Source of the DNA: Bedellia somnulentella
Lineage: Eukaryota; Arthropoda; Insecta; Lepidoptera; Bedelliidae
Assembly: GCA_963576735.1 (NCBI GenBank)
Contig: OY755171.1
Span: 2,170,001 to 2,234,000 of the forward strand
DNA: 64,000 nucleotides
Direction: 5' to 3'
The position numbers and the translations under genes are program-made. How positions within the stretch are numbered: the first letter of the stretch is position 1; the number at the start of each line of letters is the position of its first letter. This document shows positions 44,785-57,400 of the stretch, piece after piece. The notes under the pieces are model-generated. The model worked only from the letters and a program-made list of their open reading frames with translations. It was not told where the DNA came from and searched no databases.

Positions 44785-45521
44785 GGGGAATTATAAAACG
44801 AGCGAACAAAAAAAATCTTTGCGACTGATGATGACATACTGTTTTAATAACTTGAGCGGGATGAATTTGAGTAAGCGAAAAATTAATTAAACTGACGACG
44901 AATATTGATTTATAATAAAATCCAGAACGAGCTTACAAAAAGTGGATTGTGATAAATCCATTTCAGATATCAAAATTTTATCCGAGCGACTTCATTACTA
45001 AGTGAGCGATTTCATGAATTCTGAATGTATTTGGTCGCGGAATTACACACGTGCCACTGAAGATGGTCTAAAAAGGTTCTAATATATATTATATTCTAAA
45101 TGGGTCACATTTAGTTAGGTTAGGTTAGGTTAGATTACGTATAAAACGAGCGAGCGTAGCGCAGCGGAGCGAGCACCTAAATGCCTGATGCATGCCTATA
45201 TGCATACTTGCTTGCTTTTCAAAGTGGTTTTTGTATTCGAAACACTTCATTTAAGATAAAATGCCGCTCAGTATAAAAAAATACATTTACCAAATATTGA
45301 AAAAATGCAGGACGTAACGTTTACACTCAAACAAATATTAGGTCACTCAAATATTATAAAGCTGCTCATTTTATATTTTAAGTAACTCAAATTAATGTTT
45401 GCAAGTTGCTGTTCTGTTGATTTCACGTCACTCGCAGTCAGTCGCTCACTAAGTAATTTTATAACCCAAATTAATTAATTTTGACACTTAGAACTGTAAT
45501 TTACAGTCACTCGAGCTACCC
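44785..45521. mobile_element. 737-bp element with 9-bp duplication
   Basis: Flanked by TAAATAAAT (44776-44784, 45522-45530); copies 1 and 2 have a single TAAATAAAT at the site. The ends begin GGG on each strand but otherwise share little, so TIRs are weak. It is rich in CGAGCG/CACTCGAG words. A 9-bp duplication suggests a Mutator-like MITE (inference). Confidence 0.7.
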
Positions 45522-45645
45522 TAAATAAATTAGCCTGTATGATGCAAAATTGTTTCCCTTATAATGGTTAATTTTTATTTACTGGCAATACCAATATCGA
45601 TGACAGCGACGCCCTTACCGGCCAAGAAAAGTTTGTGGATCTGCA

Positions 45646-47416
45646 GTTGACATTAAAATCCAGCCAGTGGGCTCTCTATATCCAGTGTATTACTTTACTC
45701 TATGGTCTAGTCTTGCTTGACAATGACAATATGACAAAATTAAATGAATAGAGAATATCAAGACGCACGGCAGTGCGTGTCAAGCCAGGCACAAACTTTA
45801 TAGAGATTACTACGTAATCAGACTAACCACTGCCCTAGCTATCGACAAGACTTTAGTCTATGACGTGGGAACGTTTGCTTTTGGCATGTTTTGTTTTTAT
45901 TTTAACGAAAGAATGACTAAATGGCTCTCTAATGCGTTATAGTGGTAAGTTATGCCAGCTGCGAACTAGAGAGACCACACAGGCCCTTGGGGGAAAAAAA
46001 GTGCTTATTTTTTACATAAATTCATATACTCACGGCCATAAATCCCAAAAAGTGGTAGCTAGACCTTACATTTTAGATTTACATCCAAAATAGTTTTAAA
46101 CTTTTGAAAAAATAGTTTTCGGTCCAGTAGTTGAGGTGTTAAGATGGAATGTAGTCGCAATATACATTACATTAAATTATACGTACTTGCTTTGCAGTCA
46201 GAAGATACATACATATAAAGAAAGAAAATGTGCACTCATTATAAAATAAATAGAACATAATGATAAATATAAGTAGCGTCGAAGAGTGTACCGGACTATT
46301 TTTTTTTAGTGCCACAGGTTCTTACACATCCAACATTTTTATGCATACGACAAAGATTACCTTCCTTGAGTTAGTTTTGGTTTATATTTAAACATCTAGG
46401 ATTTATGACTCACTCAACACTATAGGCTGCATAGTTTATATCTAACCCTGTTCTAAAATGAAACAAGGATACAAACAAATAATACTGTCAGTATCAATCT
46501 ACCCCATATCTACCCTTAGGTCAAGAACAAACTAGAGGAGTCATAAGGCCGTGAAGCCAAGCCAAGGCGGCGAGCGCGCACCGTATATGTGTATATTACA
46601 CGAACCATTTGGATCGACTTTTTACACCATCATAACTCAAAATCTAATCAACATAAACCAACCAAATTTGGCTCATTTGTTGATATCAAGGATACAAACT
46701 AGTAGCCAAATTTCCATAAATACATAACAAAGGGTTATTAAGATATAAACGTCCAAAAATCGCGATTTTTTTAGTGACTCACTGACATATAGATCAAAAA
46801 GCTAACCCACTTCCAGATATCCCAGGAAGTTGAAATTCGGCATCCAGGTCGGTGATTAAATATTAACAAAGGAAAAAATCAGAAAACGGAATATTTTTAA
46901 GATTTTTCAATATTTCCCTCACAAGAACATTTTGTATAGAAATCATATAGTGTCTAATATTTGAATAAATCCCATGATGAAATGTTGTTGATGCTAATAT
47001 AAAACTCCGTTCTGAATAGGTTTAGGTATGCTATGCATACTTACTTGATCATTCATTAAACTTCGACGCTAAAGTTATTTGCAATTACAAAACTCAAACT
47101 ATGAGTATAGGTACTAACTGTACTAGCACAGCCCGGTTGGTTGCGAACAATAGCAATACATTTCTTCAATATATAAAAACTCAGATTCGATTCCTGTCGT
47201 ACCAATTAATAGGTATCATAATACCTAGTTCCTATCTCATGTCAGCAGAACGGCGACCACTGTATGAGTCATACAGTATGACACAACATCGGATAGCGTT
47301 TTCATAATACATAGATACCTACTAATCATTAAACCTACGGAAATTAAATAAAATGATTTGATTTTGTGTAATGTCAGCGCTCATAATCATATTTAATAAC
47401 ATAATACTATTTATGT
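45646..47416. other. Repeat-derived spacer, no gene
   Basis: Continuation of repeat Z after copy 3 (to about 45710), a scrap of TIR-element internal sequence at 46022-46064, and otherwise unassigned AT-rich sequence. No coding motif. Confidence 0.5.
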
Positions 47417-48370
47417 CTAGTGGATCGTCCCAGCTTCGCACGGGTAGCGTTGTTTTTTTTAAATATATGAGGTTTCTTTCTTCAGTCACTGCTCAAGCAT
47501 TGTGAAATTCAGCGCAATGATTTCAATTTATTAAATTTATAGCACTCCCTAAACAGTGTAGTTTGGTGATTTTGAATGCGCTTTAATGAACGGTTCAGTA
47601 TTTCCGTTTAATAGAAAATTTTGGAATAAAACGCTATGAAGTATTTATATCAATCTAAAAAATAAATCATTACGTGATGTAGGATGCAACTACTGGCGCC
47701 ATCTAGTATGTTATATCTAAATTAGTAAAGATTTGGTTTTGGTCACGGGCGCGATGGCTTATTATATGTATAATTTCGGTGTTTGTCTACCGATTTCTAT
47801 GATTCTTTTTTTATTAAATAGGTAATAATGTAACCTTTTTTAAATTAGGGATGAGTGAGAGGTTTACAAACGTAAGAGTAAACAAATATAATCAGAATGT
47901 TCCGAACTGCTAAGCTATCAGGAATTACACGTGTTATTGTGAGTCAACCGTAAAAGATAGACATAAACTGTTGAGGATTTTTTTTTAGATAATTTTATGA
48001 AAAATATTATATTTTAATAATAAGTTTAACCATTAAGGCTGCACACGCGACGGAAGTTTAAAAAATGGAGTAACTTCTCCCGTTTTCCCAAAATTTCCCA
48101 AAATTCCCCTTTACTACTCTGCTGGAAAGTATACAAAAACCTGCACAGGAGTATGAAGAATAATTGTACCAAGTTTCGTTAAAATCCGTCAAGTAGTTTT
48201 TGTTTCCATAAGACACATACAAACTGACAGACAGACAGACAGACAGACAAAAATTTTACTGATTGCATTTTTGGCATCAGTATCGATCCCTAATCACCAC
48301 CTGATAGTTATTTTGAAAATATATTTCATGTACAGAATTGACCTCTCTACAGATTTATTTTAAGTATAGA
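47417..48370 (-). mobile_element. Helitron, 954 bp, inverted relative of 30012-30983
   Basis: Reverse complement starts TCTATACTTAAAATAAATC and ends with GTGCGAAGCTGGGACGATCC and CTAG. The internal sequence, including the TCTG microsatellite, follows the LTR-resident copy closely. Confidence 0.92.
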
Positions 48371-48459
48371 TTGTAATAATGATAATTACATACATGAAAT
48401 AACATAAACTAACTTAAACTTAGTCGCTACGCTATCGCTACCACGTCGTTGCTACAAGC

Positions 48460-48756
48460 GTGGGGCCACAGGAGATCACAGGACAAGACGCGCGGGGTGA
48501 GGGGCAGGGGCGGGGCATGACGGGATCTGCGAACGAACCTCGCCTTCGAACAATATACCGCCCTGACTTGACGCATTTAAACACAAACAGAAAACGAGTA
48601 AAAAAAGTTACAGATACTGAATGGGCAATACGTCTAAATATTTCTAATATCCAACACGGTGAAGATCATTGTTCAAAAAATAAAATCAAACGCAGAAAAA
48701 AAAAAACAACTTATTTCTTAACAAAAAGTAATGATATCCCACCAAAAACATTTTAA
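48460..48756 (+). other. Unassigned 98-codon open frame
   Basis: A basic, lysine-rich frame beginning in a GC-rich patch (GEGQGRGMTG) and ending in the foldback element at 48738. I recognise no family. Overlap with the foldback terminus argues against a real gene. Confidence 0.15.
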
Positions 48757-49196
48757 ATGTAAAAAATGTTAGCCAAGCAAATACAATACAAAAATTTATA
48801 ATATGTTAACTCAAAGACTTCGCAGACAAAAGGATTGATATCTGAATGGTTGCCAAGCACTGCAGATAATCCTGAAATACAAAGTAGATAACAAGTTAAA
48901 TTAAAGTTTTGATTTTATTTGGCTAGTTTTCACCACAAAATCAAATTAAAATGTACCTAGCAGATAAGTTGATTATCATGATAACTCGTATGTGGAAACG
49001 AGCCAAGTTAAATCAAAACTAACCTTAATTTAACTTGTTATCTACTTTGTTTTTCAGGATTATCTGCAGTGCTTGGCAACCATTCAGATATCAATCCTTT
49101 TGTCTGCGAAGTCTTTTAGTTAACATAACATATTATAAATTTTTGTATTGTATTTGCTTGGCTAACATTTTTTACATTTAAAATGTTTTTGGTGGG
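48738..49196. mobile_element. Foldback element with about 200-bp arms
   Basis: Starts CCCACCAAAAACATTTTAAA and ends with its inverse. The arms run about 190-200 bp at roughly 97 percent identity by eye, with a short central loop around 48930-49000. The flanks both contain GAT but the exact duplication is unclear. Confidence 0.85.
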
Positions 49197-49389
49197 ATTT
49201 GATGTTTCTCTTCTCACAGACTAAAATCTAATGTTGCCAGATTTATCCCTTCCTCATCCTAGATTACTTCTAAAACACCCTCGATTCATGCTAGATCCCC
49301 AAAATATTGTAACAAAAAGCACAAAGGATTCCGTTAACGTTCGTTACCACAATTTCGACATGCAATTAAAAAACATTTTTATTACAGAG

Positions 49390-49600
49390 TTCAGAGTACC
49401 CACATTTTGTTTGGATAGTGTGCTCACGTGATAGGGTGCACGCTTATCGCAATTTTTTTTACGAATACACTGTCTCAAGAGACAAACCAAGGTTTCCTCA
49501 CGACGTTTTCCCTCACCGTTAACAACCATAATAAATTAACCACACATATGACTTTATACCGGGGTTGCAAGGTGGGGGATTTCGGTCCAGTGTATGCTCA
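49390..49600 (-). mobile_element. SINE fragment, same family as 42191-42569
   Basis: Shares GTGTGCTCACGTGATAGG, TTTCCTCACGA-GTTTTCCCTCACCG and AAATTAACCACACATATGAC with the full-length copy. The TTATG tail is absent. Confidence 0.75.
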
Positions 49601-51118
49601 GTAAGCGGAAGAGCTATCCAGCACACCCACCAAATGCCCTACCGCAAACGTCCACGTCGTGCACCCTGGTAATACCGAGCCATTAACAGGACCGCTTAAT
49701 ACCAACAAACCCTGTGGCGAAAGTAGCTAATTGCGGAGGGATTTCCCCACCCGTCCCCAATCCCCCATTCCATACCTAATTGCAAGTAGGCATTTATTTA
49801 GGTTCAGTCTATAATCCCGTATCTACATATGTAAAATAGTCTATTTCAGTAAACTACAGCCTTATATATATATATATAATCATCAGTATCTCATTCCTTT
49901 ATTTCTATACACATATATATATATATATATAGATAAATTTATATATAATAAATCTACACGAGTTAGACTATCTCTAAAAAGTCAAAATTTTCAACATGGC
50001 GCAACAAGAGAAAGATGTACTACCCCAGGAGGGTATGGCCTGCATCAGCGGTCGAGAATCCCTCCCTGGGTCAGGATCCAGGCTGCCCCTCGTATTCTGG
50101 GGGGGGCAAAGTTACGCCGAATGTGGGAGAGAAGGTAAGGTCACCGAGGAAAATTCCGGGACCATTTGCGGGACCCTGCAGCTGGGAGACCGTGACTCTC
50201 AGAGAGTCAAAGAAATCGATGCCTCGAAGTCGCCAAGCGCACGAGGCACAAGGACCCATATCCGAGTCTGGCTCCAAGAAGAGTAGGAGAGCGAGCCGAC
50301 CACACCGAACTGGCGCCTACAGACGCCGACAAATGAAAAAAGCGGTGGACCTCCAGAAGTCGCAACCGGATCGGACCACGAAGACGGGTGCCCATGGTGC
50401 CCATATCCGGACTCCGATCTTGGAAGCGAGTGATGCTGCCGCCACTTCCGATGCGGGACGGGGAGAACCCGCGCGGCAGGGCCCCCAACCTAGGTCGCCT
50501 CCACGTGCTGGTCCGCCAGTGCGAGGTGCGCGGCCGGGACAGGGAGCCTACCGTGGACGTCCTGCACCGGACAGGGGTGGTAGACGTCCCACTGAAGGAG
50601 CGCGTGGAAATCGGGACAATTTCTCTGGACCGAAGCCACAGCCGTCCACCAGTACGGCAAAGGCCCCTGAGCCCCAGAAAAGAGACCGACCAGATGACTC
50701 TAGGTCGCCGGCTCAACTGGAGGCAAAGAGGGCAAAAAAAGGGGAAAAGAAGTCATATGCGGAGGCCACAGTCGATCGGGCCCATCTTGATGTGGCAATA
50801 GTCACAGCAACGAATCGGGATCTGACCCTGGAGGAAGCCGCATACATTAAAGACCAGGTGAACGAGAAGCTCTACGCTGAGGCGGACTTGGAGAAAAGGC
50901 TAGGGCCTGCTTTCCAAGCCTGTCCCAGGCTTGTTGAGGGAGCTCTCCGTTTCTGGTGCGAGAGTGAACTGACAGTGAACTGGGTTCAGGAACTGGCTGA
51001 TGGCACACTGTTACCCTCGGGTGACAAGGTGCAGATGGTGCTGCAGTCAGCCTTTCCCACGCGAACGCGGATAGCCCTGTTCCTGCCGAACTACACCGGA
51101 CCTCTGAAGAGACTGCAC

Positions 51119-53930
51119 TCTCTTATTTTTTGAAAAGCTAACGAAAATTTTATTAAATTTTAATAAAACAAAAAAAGAGAACAACTTAATTATTTGCGGT
51201 GATTGGAATATTGATGTTTTAAAAAACAGCAGCATTTGCAAAGAATTAGTATCCATTCTAAATAACTTTAATTTAAATATTCATATTAACAAACCTACGA
51301 GAAAAAAAACATCCATCGACTTAATTGTAAGTAATTTAACTGAAATTGACGCAAACATCCATTTGCTAGCATTGTCGGATCACGAAACGGGACAAACATT
51401 ATCATTTAGTATTAATAGTGACACTAGATTACCTACCAAACCAAAATGGGTCTTTAAAAAAGTTAGAGACTTTTCTGTAGAAAATACAAATAAATTTTTA
51501 GAATCTATTTCTGCATTGAGTTTTAACGATGTTCTAAATAAGAATACAACAAATGAAGCATTTAATGAGTTTCATGACTTATTAATACTATTTTTTAAAC
51601 TATGCTTTCCGTTAAAAATAATAAAAATGATACCAAAACAAATAAAAAATAAATGGCTTTCGAGAGGTGTAAAGAGATGTTGTATTCGCAAAAGACAGCT
51701 GTACCTAAAATATCTAATGGATCCGTCTAATAAAAAGCAGAACCTTTTAGTTATGAAAAGATATTCCAAAACATTAAAAAAGGTAATAGGAACTTCGCAA
51801 AGAATGAACAACATGAAATACCTAAATCAAGCAAAAAACTTGAGCAAAGCATCTTGGTCGGTAATTAAAAACAATTTTGACCAAGAAGTTCAAAAAGCTG
51901 ACATAAATGAAATTATTATTGACAATAAATTATTAACAGATCCTCTTGACATTTCTAACGCATTTAATGATTTTTTTACCAATTTGACGACTCCCGGTGA
52001 TGACATCAATATAAAAAATCCTGTTGACATTTCGAGAAACATTACTTCTATTTATTTAATGCCAACCGATTCACTTGAAATCTGTAAAATTATAAAAAAT
52101 TTGAAAAATACTGCAGCAACGGGTTACGATAATATCCCAGCGTTCATACTGAAAAAATGCGCTGTACAGATTTCTATACCTCTTTGTCATATTATCAACT
52201 TATCACTAATGGAAGGGACCTTTCCGGAACGTTTAAAACTATCAGTTATTAAGCCATTACACAAATCCGGCGATAGAAAATTTTTAAAAAACTATAGACC
52301 TATCTCTCTTATTCCGATTCTTTCAAAATTTTAGAGAAGGTTATGTACAAAAAAATTTATGCATTTTTAAACAAACACTGTACTTTAGTACCAAACCAAT
52401 TTGGTTTTCGAAAAGGATCTTCTACAACACTGGCGTGTTTTAGCCTAATAAAAAATATTACCGATTGCCTAAACACTAAAACTCCGGTAGTAGGGTTGTC
52501 ATTAGATATGACCAAAGCCTTCGATTTTGTTTTTCACCCAAGACTATTGATAAAGCTTGAGAGACTTGGGATCCGAGGACCTGCGTATAAATGGATTGAG
52601 ACATATCTGACAAATAGACAACAATGCGTAGAAATCTCGAAAATAAATGCTCATCATCTAAATACTCATAGTTCCGAGTATAAAATTGTTAAACATGGTG
52701 TGCCTCAGGGTAGCATTCTGGGGCCCCTACTATTTCTTATATATATTAATGATCTACCGGAAGCGACAAAACACAAATGTACTTTATATGCTGACGATAC
52801 AACGGTAATTGTTAAATGTAGTAACCTAAATTCATTTGAAAATGACATTAATAAAACCCTAAATGACATGAATTGCTGGCTAATAAATAACAATCTGACC
52901 CTGAATAATTCAAAAACCGAATTTATTCAATTTAGAACACATAAAAGACCGACATTAAAATTAAACGTTAAAATTGGAAACGATCTTATTAGAGAAGTTT
53001 CATCAACAAAATTTTTGGGTTTTAATTTGGATTGCTTTTGTGATTGGAAAGTACATATAGATAATCTATGCATTAAATTAGATAAGTACCTATATGTTTT
53101 GCACAGGATCAAATACGTGGTATCAGATCAGGCGGCTCTTACATGCTATCATGGGTATGTTGCATCGGTTCTACGATATGGAATAATTTTATGGGGTAAT
53201 TCGGTTGACGCGGATAAAGCATTCAAATTCCAAAAAAAATGTATGAGGATACTATGTTCCGCTGGCTATTTGGACAGTTGTATTCCTCTTTTCAAGAAAC
53301 TACGAATACTTCCTCTCCCTTCTTTATATATATACGAACTTTTATTGTTTGTTTACAAAAATCCGTCATTGTTCGAATTAACACCGCCAAAAACCAGACC
53401 ACAGAGGGGCAATCATAACATTCAGTACAAATACTCTGCAGTAAAATGCTTGACTATATGTCGCAGGAATTCCTATGATATGGCCGTTAAACTGTATAAT
53501 GCCATAAGTGACGATTTGAAACAGATGAATCTAATTAAATTCAAAACAAAACTGTTTAATTATCTTGTAACAAATTGCTTTTATAATGTGAATGATTTTT
53601 TCAACATATGTGACATTTAAAAATTATATTTGACATGATATATTTTTAATGTGTAATTATTTCCTTAATTTTAATTTCTTATTGTGTGTGTTTTTATTTT
53701 AATTGTATTGTAATTATTATTTTTTCTTTTTTTGACATTTTAAATAACATTGATATTGTAATATAGTATGAATTTTTGGATTGACTAGATAGGACTATTA
53801 GGACATGAATATTTACACGCTTAATGGCAGAACAAGCTCAGGACATAATTTTAAATAAGAACTTGTTAAAACTCTTGTTTTCGTAAATAAAGCATTTTTA
53901 TTTTATTTTATTTTATTTTTATTTTATCTT
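51119..53930 (+). mobile_element. Jockey-type LINE nested in ORF1
   Basis: 5'-truncated in the endonuclease region (ICGDWNIDVLKN near 51190) and ends in a TTTTA repeat (53892-53930). AT-rich compared with its GC-rich host. Confidence 0.88.
51131..53620 (+). pseudogene. Jockey-type LINE ORF2, one 1-base frameshift
   Basis: The first frame (to 52334) has the endonuclease end (GDWNIDV, LALSDHETG) and RT start (NTAATGYDNIPAFILKKC, YRPISLIPILSK). A single missing base near 52328 shifts to the second frame (52343-53620): NQFGFRKGSSTTLACF, LDMTKAFDFV, HGVPQGSILGPLLFLIYIND, CTLYADDTTVI, NNLTLNNSKTEFIQF, then a C-terminal region. Apart from the shift and 5' truncation it is well preserved, implying a fairly recent insertion. 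Confidence 0.9.
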
Positions 53931-54404
53931 CTGAGGTATCAAAATGGAATGTGGTACGACCTCGACTTGTGGTCCTTATATAAGGCTACAAGGGTTTGGG
54001 GGGACAACCCTGGTGTGTTCCTCACATTAGGGCTACCACCTGCCCAGGTTGAAATACTCCTGGCGCGAGATCGCAGCGTGGCGTTCGGTTACGGTCGGAT
54101 GCACGCTAAGTTTATCCTTGCAAAAGGAAAACTTGGAGACATGCCGGCCAAACACCACGAGGCGACTCCGTCAACATCCACAAGTGACCAGCCGGATGCT
54201 CCCTTGGCTCCTGACCAACCAGGGCCCTCCACACACCAACCAGTGGAGGAGGAGGTCGAACCGCTCCAGAGAGCGATGGACGAGCTGTGCCGGTTGATGA
54301 ACGACAACCCTTCCCCAGTGCCGTGGCTTGACTCTATGATGACATCGTCATCACCAGCTGAGTCACGCGCACCAACCCAAAAGGTAGAGGAGGAGGACAT
54401 CGGA

Positions 54405-57400
54405 CACGATGCTCCCCAATAACATCCAAATCCTCCAAGCAAATCTCCAACATAGTCACGCGGCGACGGCTACCCTACGCACAGTGTTGGAGAAAACCCC
54501 AAACATCATTTTTTATTTTTTTTATTTTTATTTTTATCTTTATTGATATCCAACAGCACATTTAGAATACTTAAAAAACAATGTTTTATAAAGAACTACA
54601 AAATTTCTTAGCCAATGACAGGATACCACTTAAGCATTAAAATATAAAACAGAATTAGTAACATTCTTACTGTATAACTTAAAATTTAAATAAAAAGAAA
54701 TAAAGTTTGCTTAATGAAAAGAGAAAAGAATAATAATACCCTTACTTAACACTTATACGACAATTAATAAACAAATATATAATATATTACATATAGACAT
54801 ACAAATATAAATAAAAATAAATGTATATGAGATAAATATAAAAAAAATATAATAATAATAATAGATACTATGTAAAAAAAAAATAAGTTAAAAAAGAACA
54901 GTTACATATGATATTTACAAAGGTATAAATAGATAGATGTATTTAAAATAAATAGATAAATAAATAGATATTTTATTTATTCTTGATTCATTAATTCTTG
55001 TTGCATAATCTTGATCATACAGCTTTTGAAAACTGGTTTGGATTGATAGAATATGTCGATATTATCACTTTCCAGATCGTTATAAAATTTCAGGGCTCGC
55101 ACAAAGAAATCATTTTGATAATAATTAGTGTTGCATTTAGGTATATGGAATAACTTGTGTTTGTTTGAGCGAGTTATTCTTTTTGGTATATGGAAATTAA
55201 TCAAAGATTCATCGCCCTGATTCAGGAGCCGTGGATCAGAGGAAACCGTATTTGTGGTCTCAATAATACCGGAGGTAAGTTGTTTTATGATACCACATCC
55301 CAAACACCAAGAGCCTGCATACTCATTCCTAATCATATGCAGGGTTTGTCCCTTATGCAATTCTGTTCTAGGGACCTGATCGCTGTCAAGATCCAGACAG
55401 CTGATACGGGCCTACCAGAGATGGTGCTAGCCTCCTGCTATATGCCCGGCGATGCTGAGGACTGCCCACCAAAGGAGCTAGCTGAACTTGTGCGGTACTG
55501 CGAGACGCTCCGAACAGAGATCATCATTGGGGCTGACGCAAACGCACATCACCCGCTCTGGGGGTGTCAGAAACCAAATTCCAGAGGAGAGGTACTATCA
55601 ACATATTTATTCTCCACTAACCTAAATGTAGCTAACGTAGGATCCGAACCAACATGGGTCACATCCCGAGGGCAAACAATAGTAGATATAACCTTAGTTA
55701 GTAGTGGAGCTTCTCATCTTGTAACGAATTGGCATGTGTCTCAAGATGTAAGTTGCTCCGACCATAGGCGAATCTGTTTCGATCTATCTAACCAATTTCC
55801 CGAACAGCCATCCAAACGTAACCCACGGACAACGAATGTCCTGAAATATCGAATATTACTGAGGGACGAGTTAACCTCCGCAACCGCACCAAATCTAGAT
55901 AGTACAGTAGCGATTGAAGACAATGTCAAATTTCTCACTGATGCTATCACCAAATCTTACGAGGCGTCCTGCCCCCTTAGGAAACCCACAACTCCAGGAA
56001 AAGAGTCTAGTAGATGGTGGGATGGGGAACTCGAATCTATGCGCGGTGAACTCCGTAATCTCTTAAACAAAGCCAAAAACTCCTGAATACCAGATGACTG
56101 GGAGGAATACAAATTATTCCTAAGAAAATAGAAAAAACTTACTAGATCACGCAGAAGGAAAGCCTGGCGGAAATACTGCGAATCAATAGAATCTAACAAT
56201 AAGGCGGCGAGAATCAGGAAACTCCTGGCTACAGATAATAATCTCACCGTAGGGCCGCTAAAAAAACCAGATGAAACATACACTACCACATGTGTGGTAC
56301 AAACACACAAACTGCTACTGGAATGCCACTTCCCAGACTGCCGTCACACTGATGAAGTGTACTGGCCAGAGGAACCAATCAGCAGCCCCACGAACATAGA
56401 TGTATCCCAAGCTAAAAAGATAGTCACACAAGATAGAGTTGAATGGGCAATCAAAACCTTCAACCCCTTCAAATCGCCGGGTCTTGACGGCATAATTCCG
56501 GCACTACTACAGTGGGCCAGAGATATCATCACCCCGTGGTTGGTGAAACTTTACCAATCGTGCATGGCGCACAGATATACCCCCCTACCATGGCGGGACG
56601 TTAAAGTGATCTTCATTCCCAAACCTGGAAAATCTGACTATACAGACCCCAAATCTTTTAGACCCATTAGCCTAACTTCTTTTCTCTTAAAAACACTAGA
56701 GAGACTCTGTGACAGGTACATTAGAGAGGAGATATTAACAAAAAAGCCCCTACATACTCAACAGCATGCCTACACGAAGGACAAATCAACCGAAACAGCT
56801 TTCCACAGAGTTGTTTCCAAAATTGAGTGTGCTCTCAGCACTAAGTTGTCCTCATTATGCACCTTCATAGACATTGAAGGTGCCTTCGATAAAACTAATA
56901 TCCCAAGTATCAATAGAGCCCTGGAAAAATTCCATGTTAATCCCACACTGCGGGGCTGGATAGTAAACATGTTGAAACTCAGAGCGGTACAAATAACTGC
57001 CCAGGCTATAAAAGCAAGAAAAATGTCAGAAATGACCATAAAAATTATATCGGACAGCACTTCTGTCCTGCAAGCCCTCAATCGAAGCGAATACACTTCA
57101 GGTCTAGTCCTGGAATGTCACCACGCCTTAGAAGAAGTGGCGCAGGACAACAATATTATCCTGCAATGGATAAAAGGCCATAGTGGGTCCTTAGGCAACG
57201 ATGCGGCTGATGAGCTGGCTAGAGGGGGATGAGATTTTTCTATGTCTCTGTACGGACCCGAACCCATAATACCTCTTCCATTCAATCAGCTGCGTGGCTA
57301 AGGGAACGCACACAAACCCTAGCTAACGCGTGTTGGCAAGGCACGCCTGGCTGCAGACAGTCTAAAGAGGCAATGCCAACTCTTAGGAAAAATCTGATCA

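Larger units (their letters stand above)
40872..45643 (+). mobile_element. TIR element, copy 3, with three nested insertions
   Basis: Starts CAGATCCACAATCTTTTCTT and ends AAGTTTGTGGATCTG. The left flank is TA, the right CA (mutated). Compared with copies 1 and 2 it contains a SINE (42191-42569), an RTE LINE (42834-44717) and a 737-bp element (44785-45521), plus extra sequence at about 41325-41735. Repeat Y at 27287 preserves its empty target. Confidence 0.9.
49996..54423 (+). pseudogene. LINE ORF1, split by a nested LINE
   Basis: ATG at 49996 (MAQQEKDVLPQEG), a shift in a G-run near 50100, then an arginine/proline-rich stretch and KKSYAEATVDRAHLDVAIV at about 50736 onward, resembling the DUF4780-type RNA-binding domain of I-superfamily ORF1 proteins. 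It breaks at 51118 and resumes at 53931 (LRYQNGMWYDLDLWSLYKA, GYGRMHAKFILAKGK), ending after an acidic tail at 54423. ORF1 proteins bind element RNA. Confidence 0.75.

Noticed and set aside
45115..45133. Three TTAGG units, the insect telomere repeat
   Set aside because: Too short to mean a telomere or interstitial telomeric site; it lies inside the 737-bp element and may be chance.
49862..49931. TA dinucleotide runs as an origin or promoter
   Set aside because: Ordinary microsatellite in the LINE 5' region.
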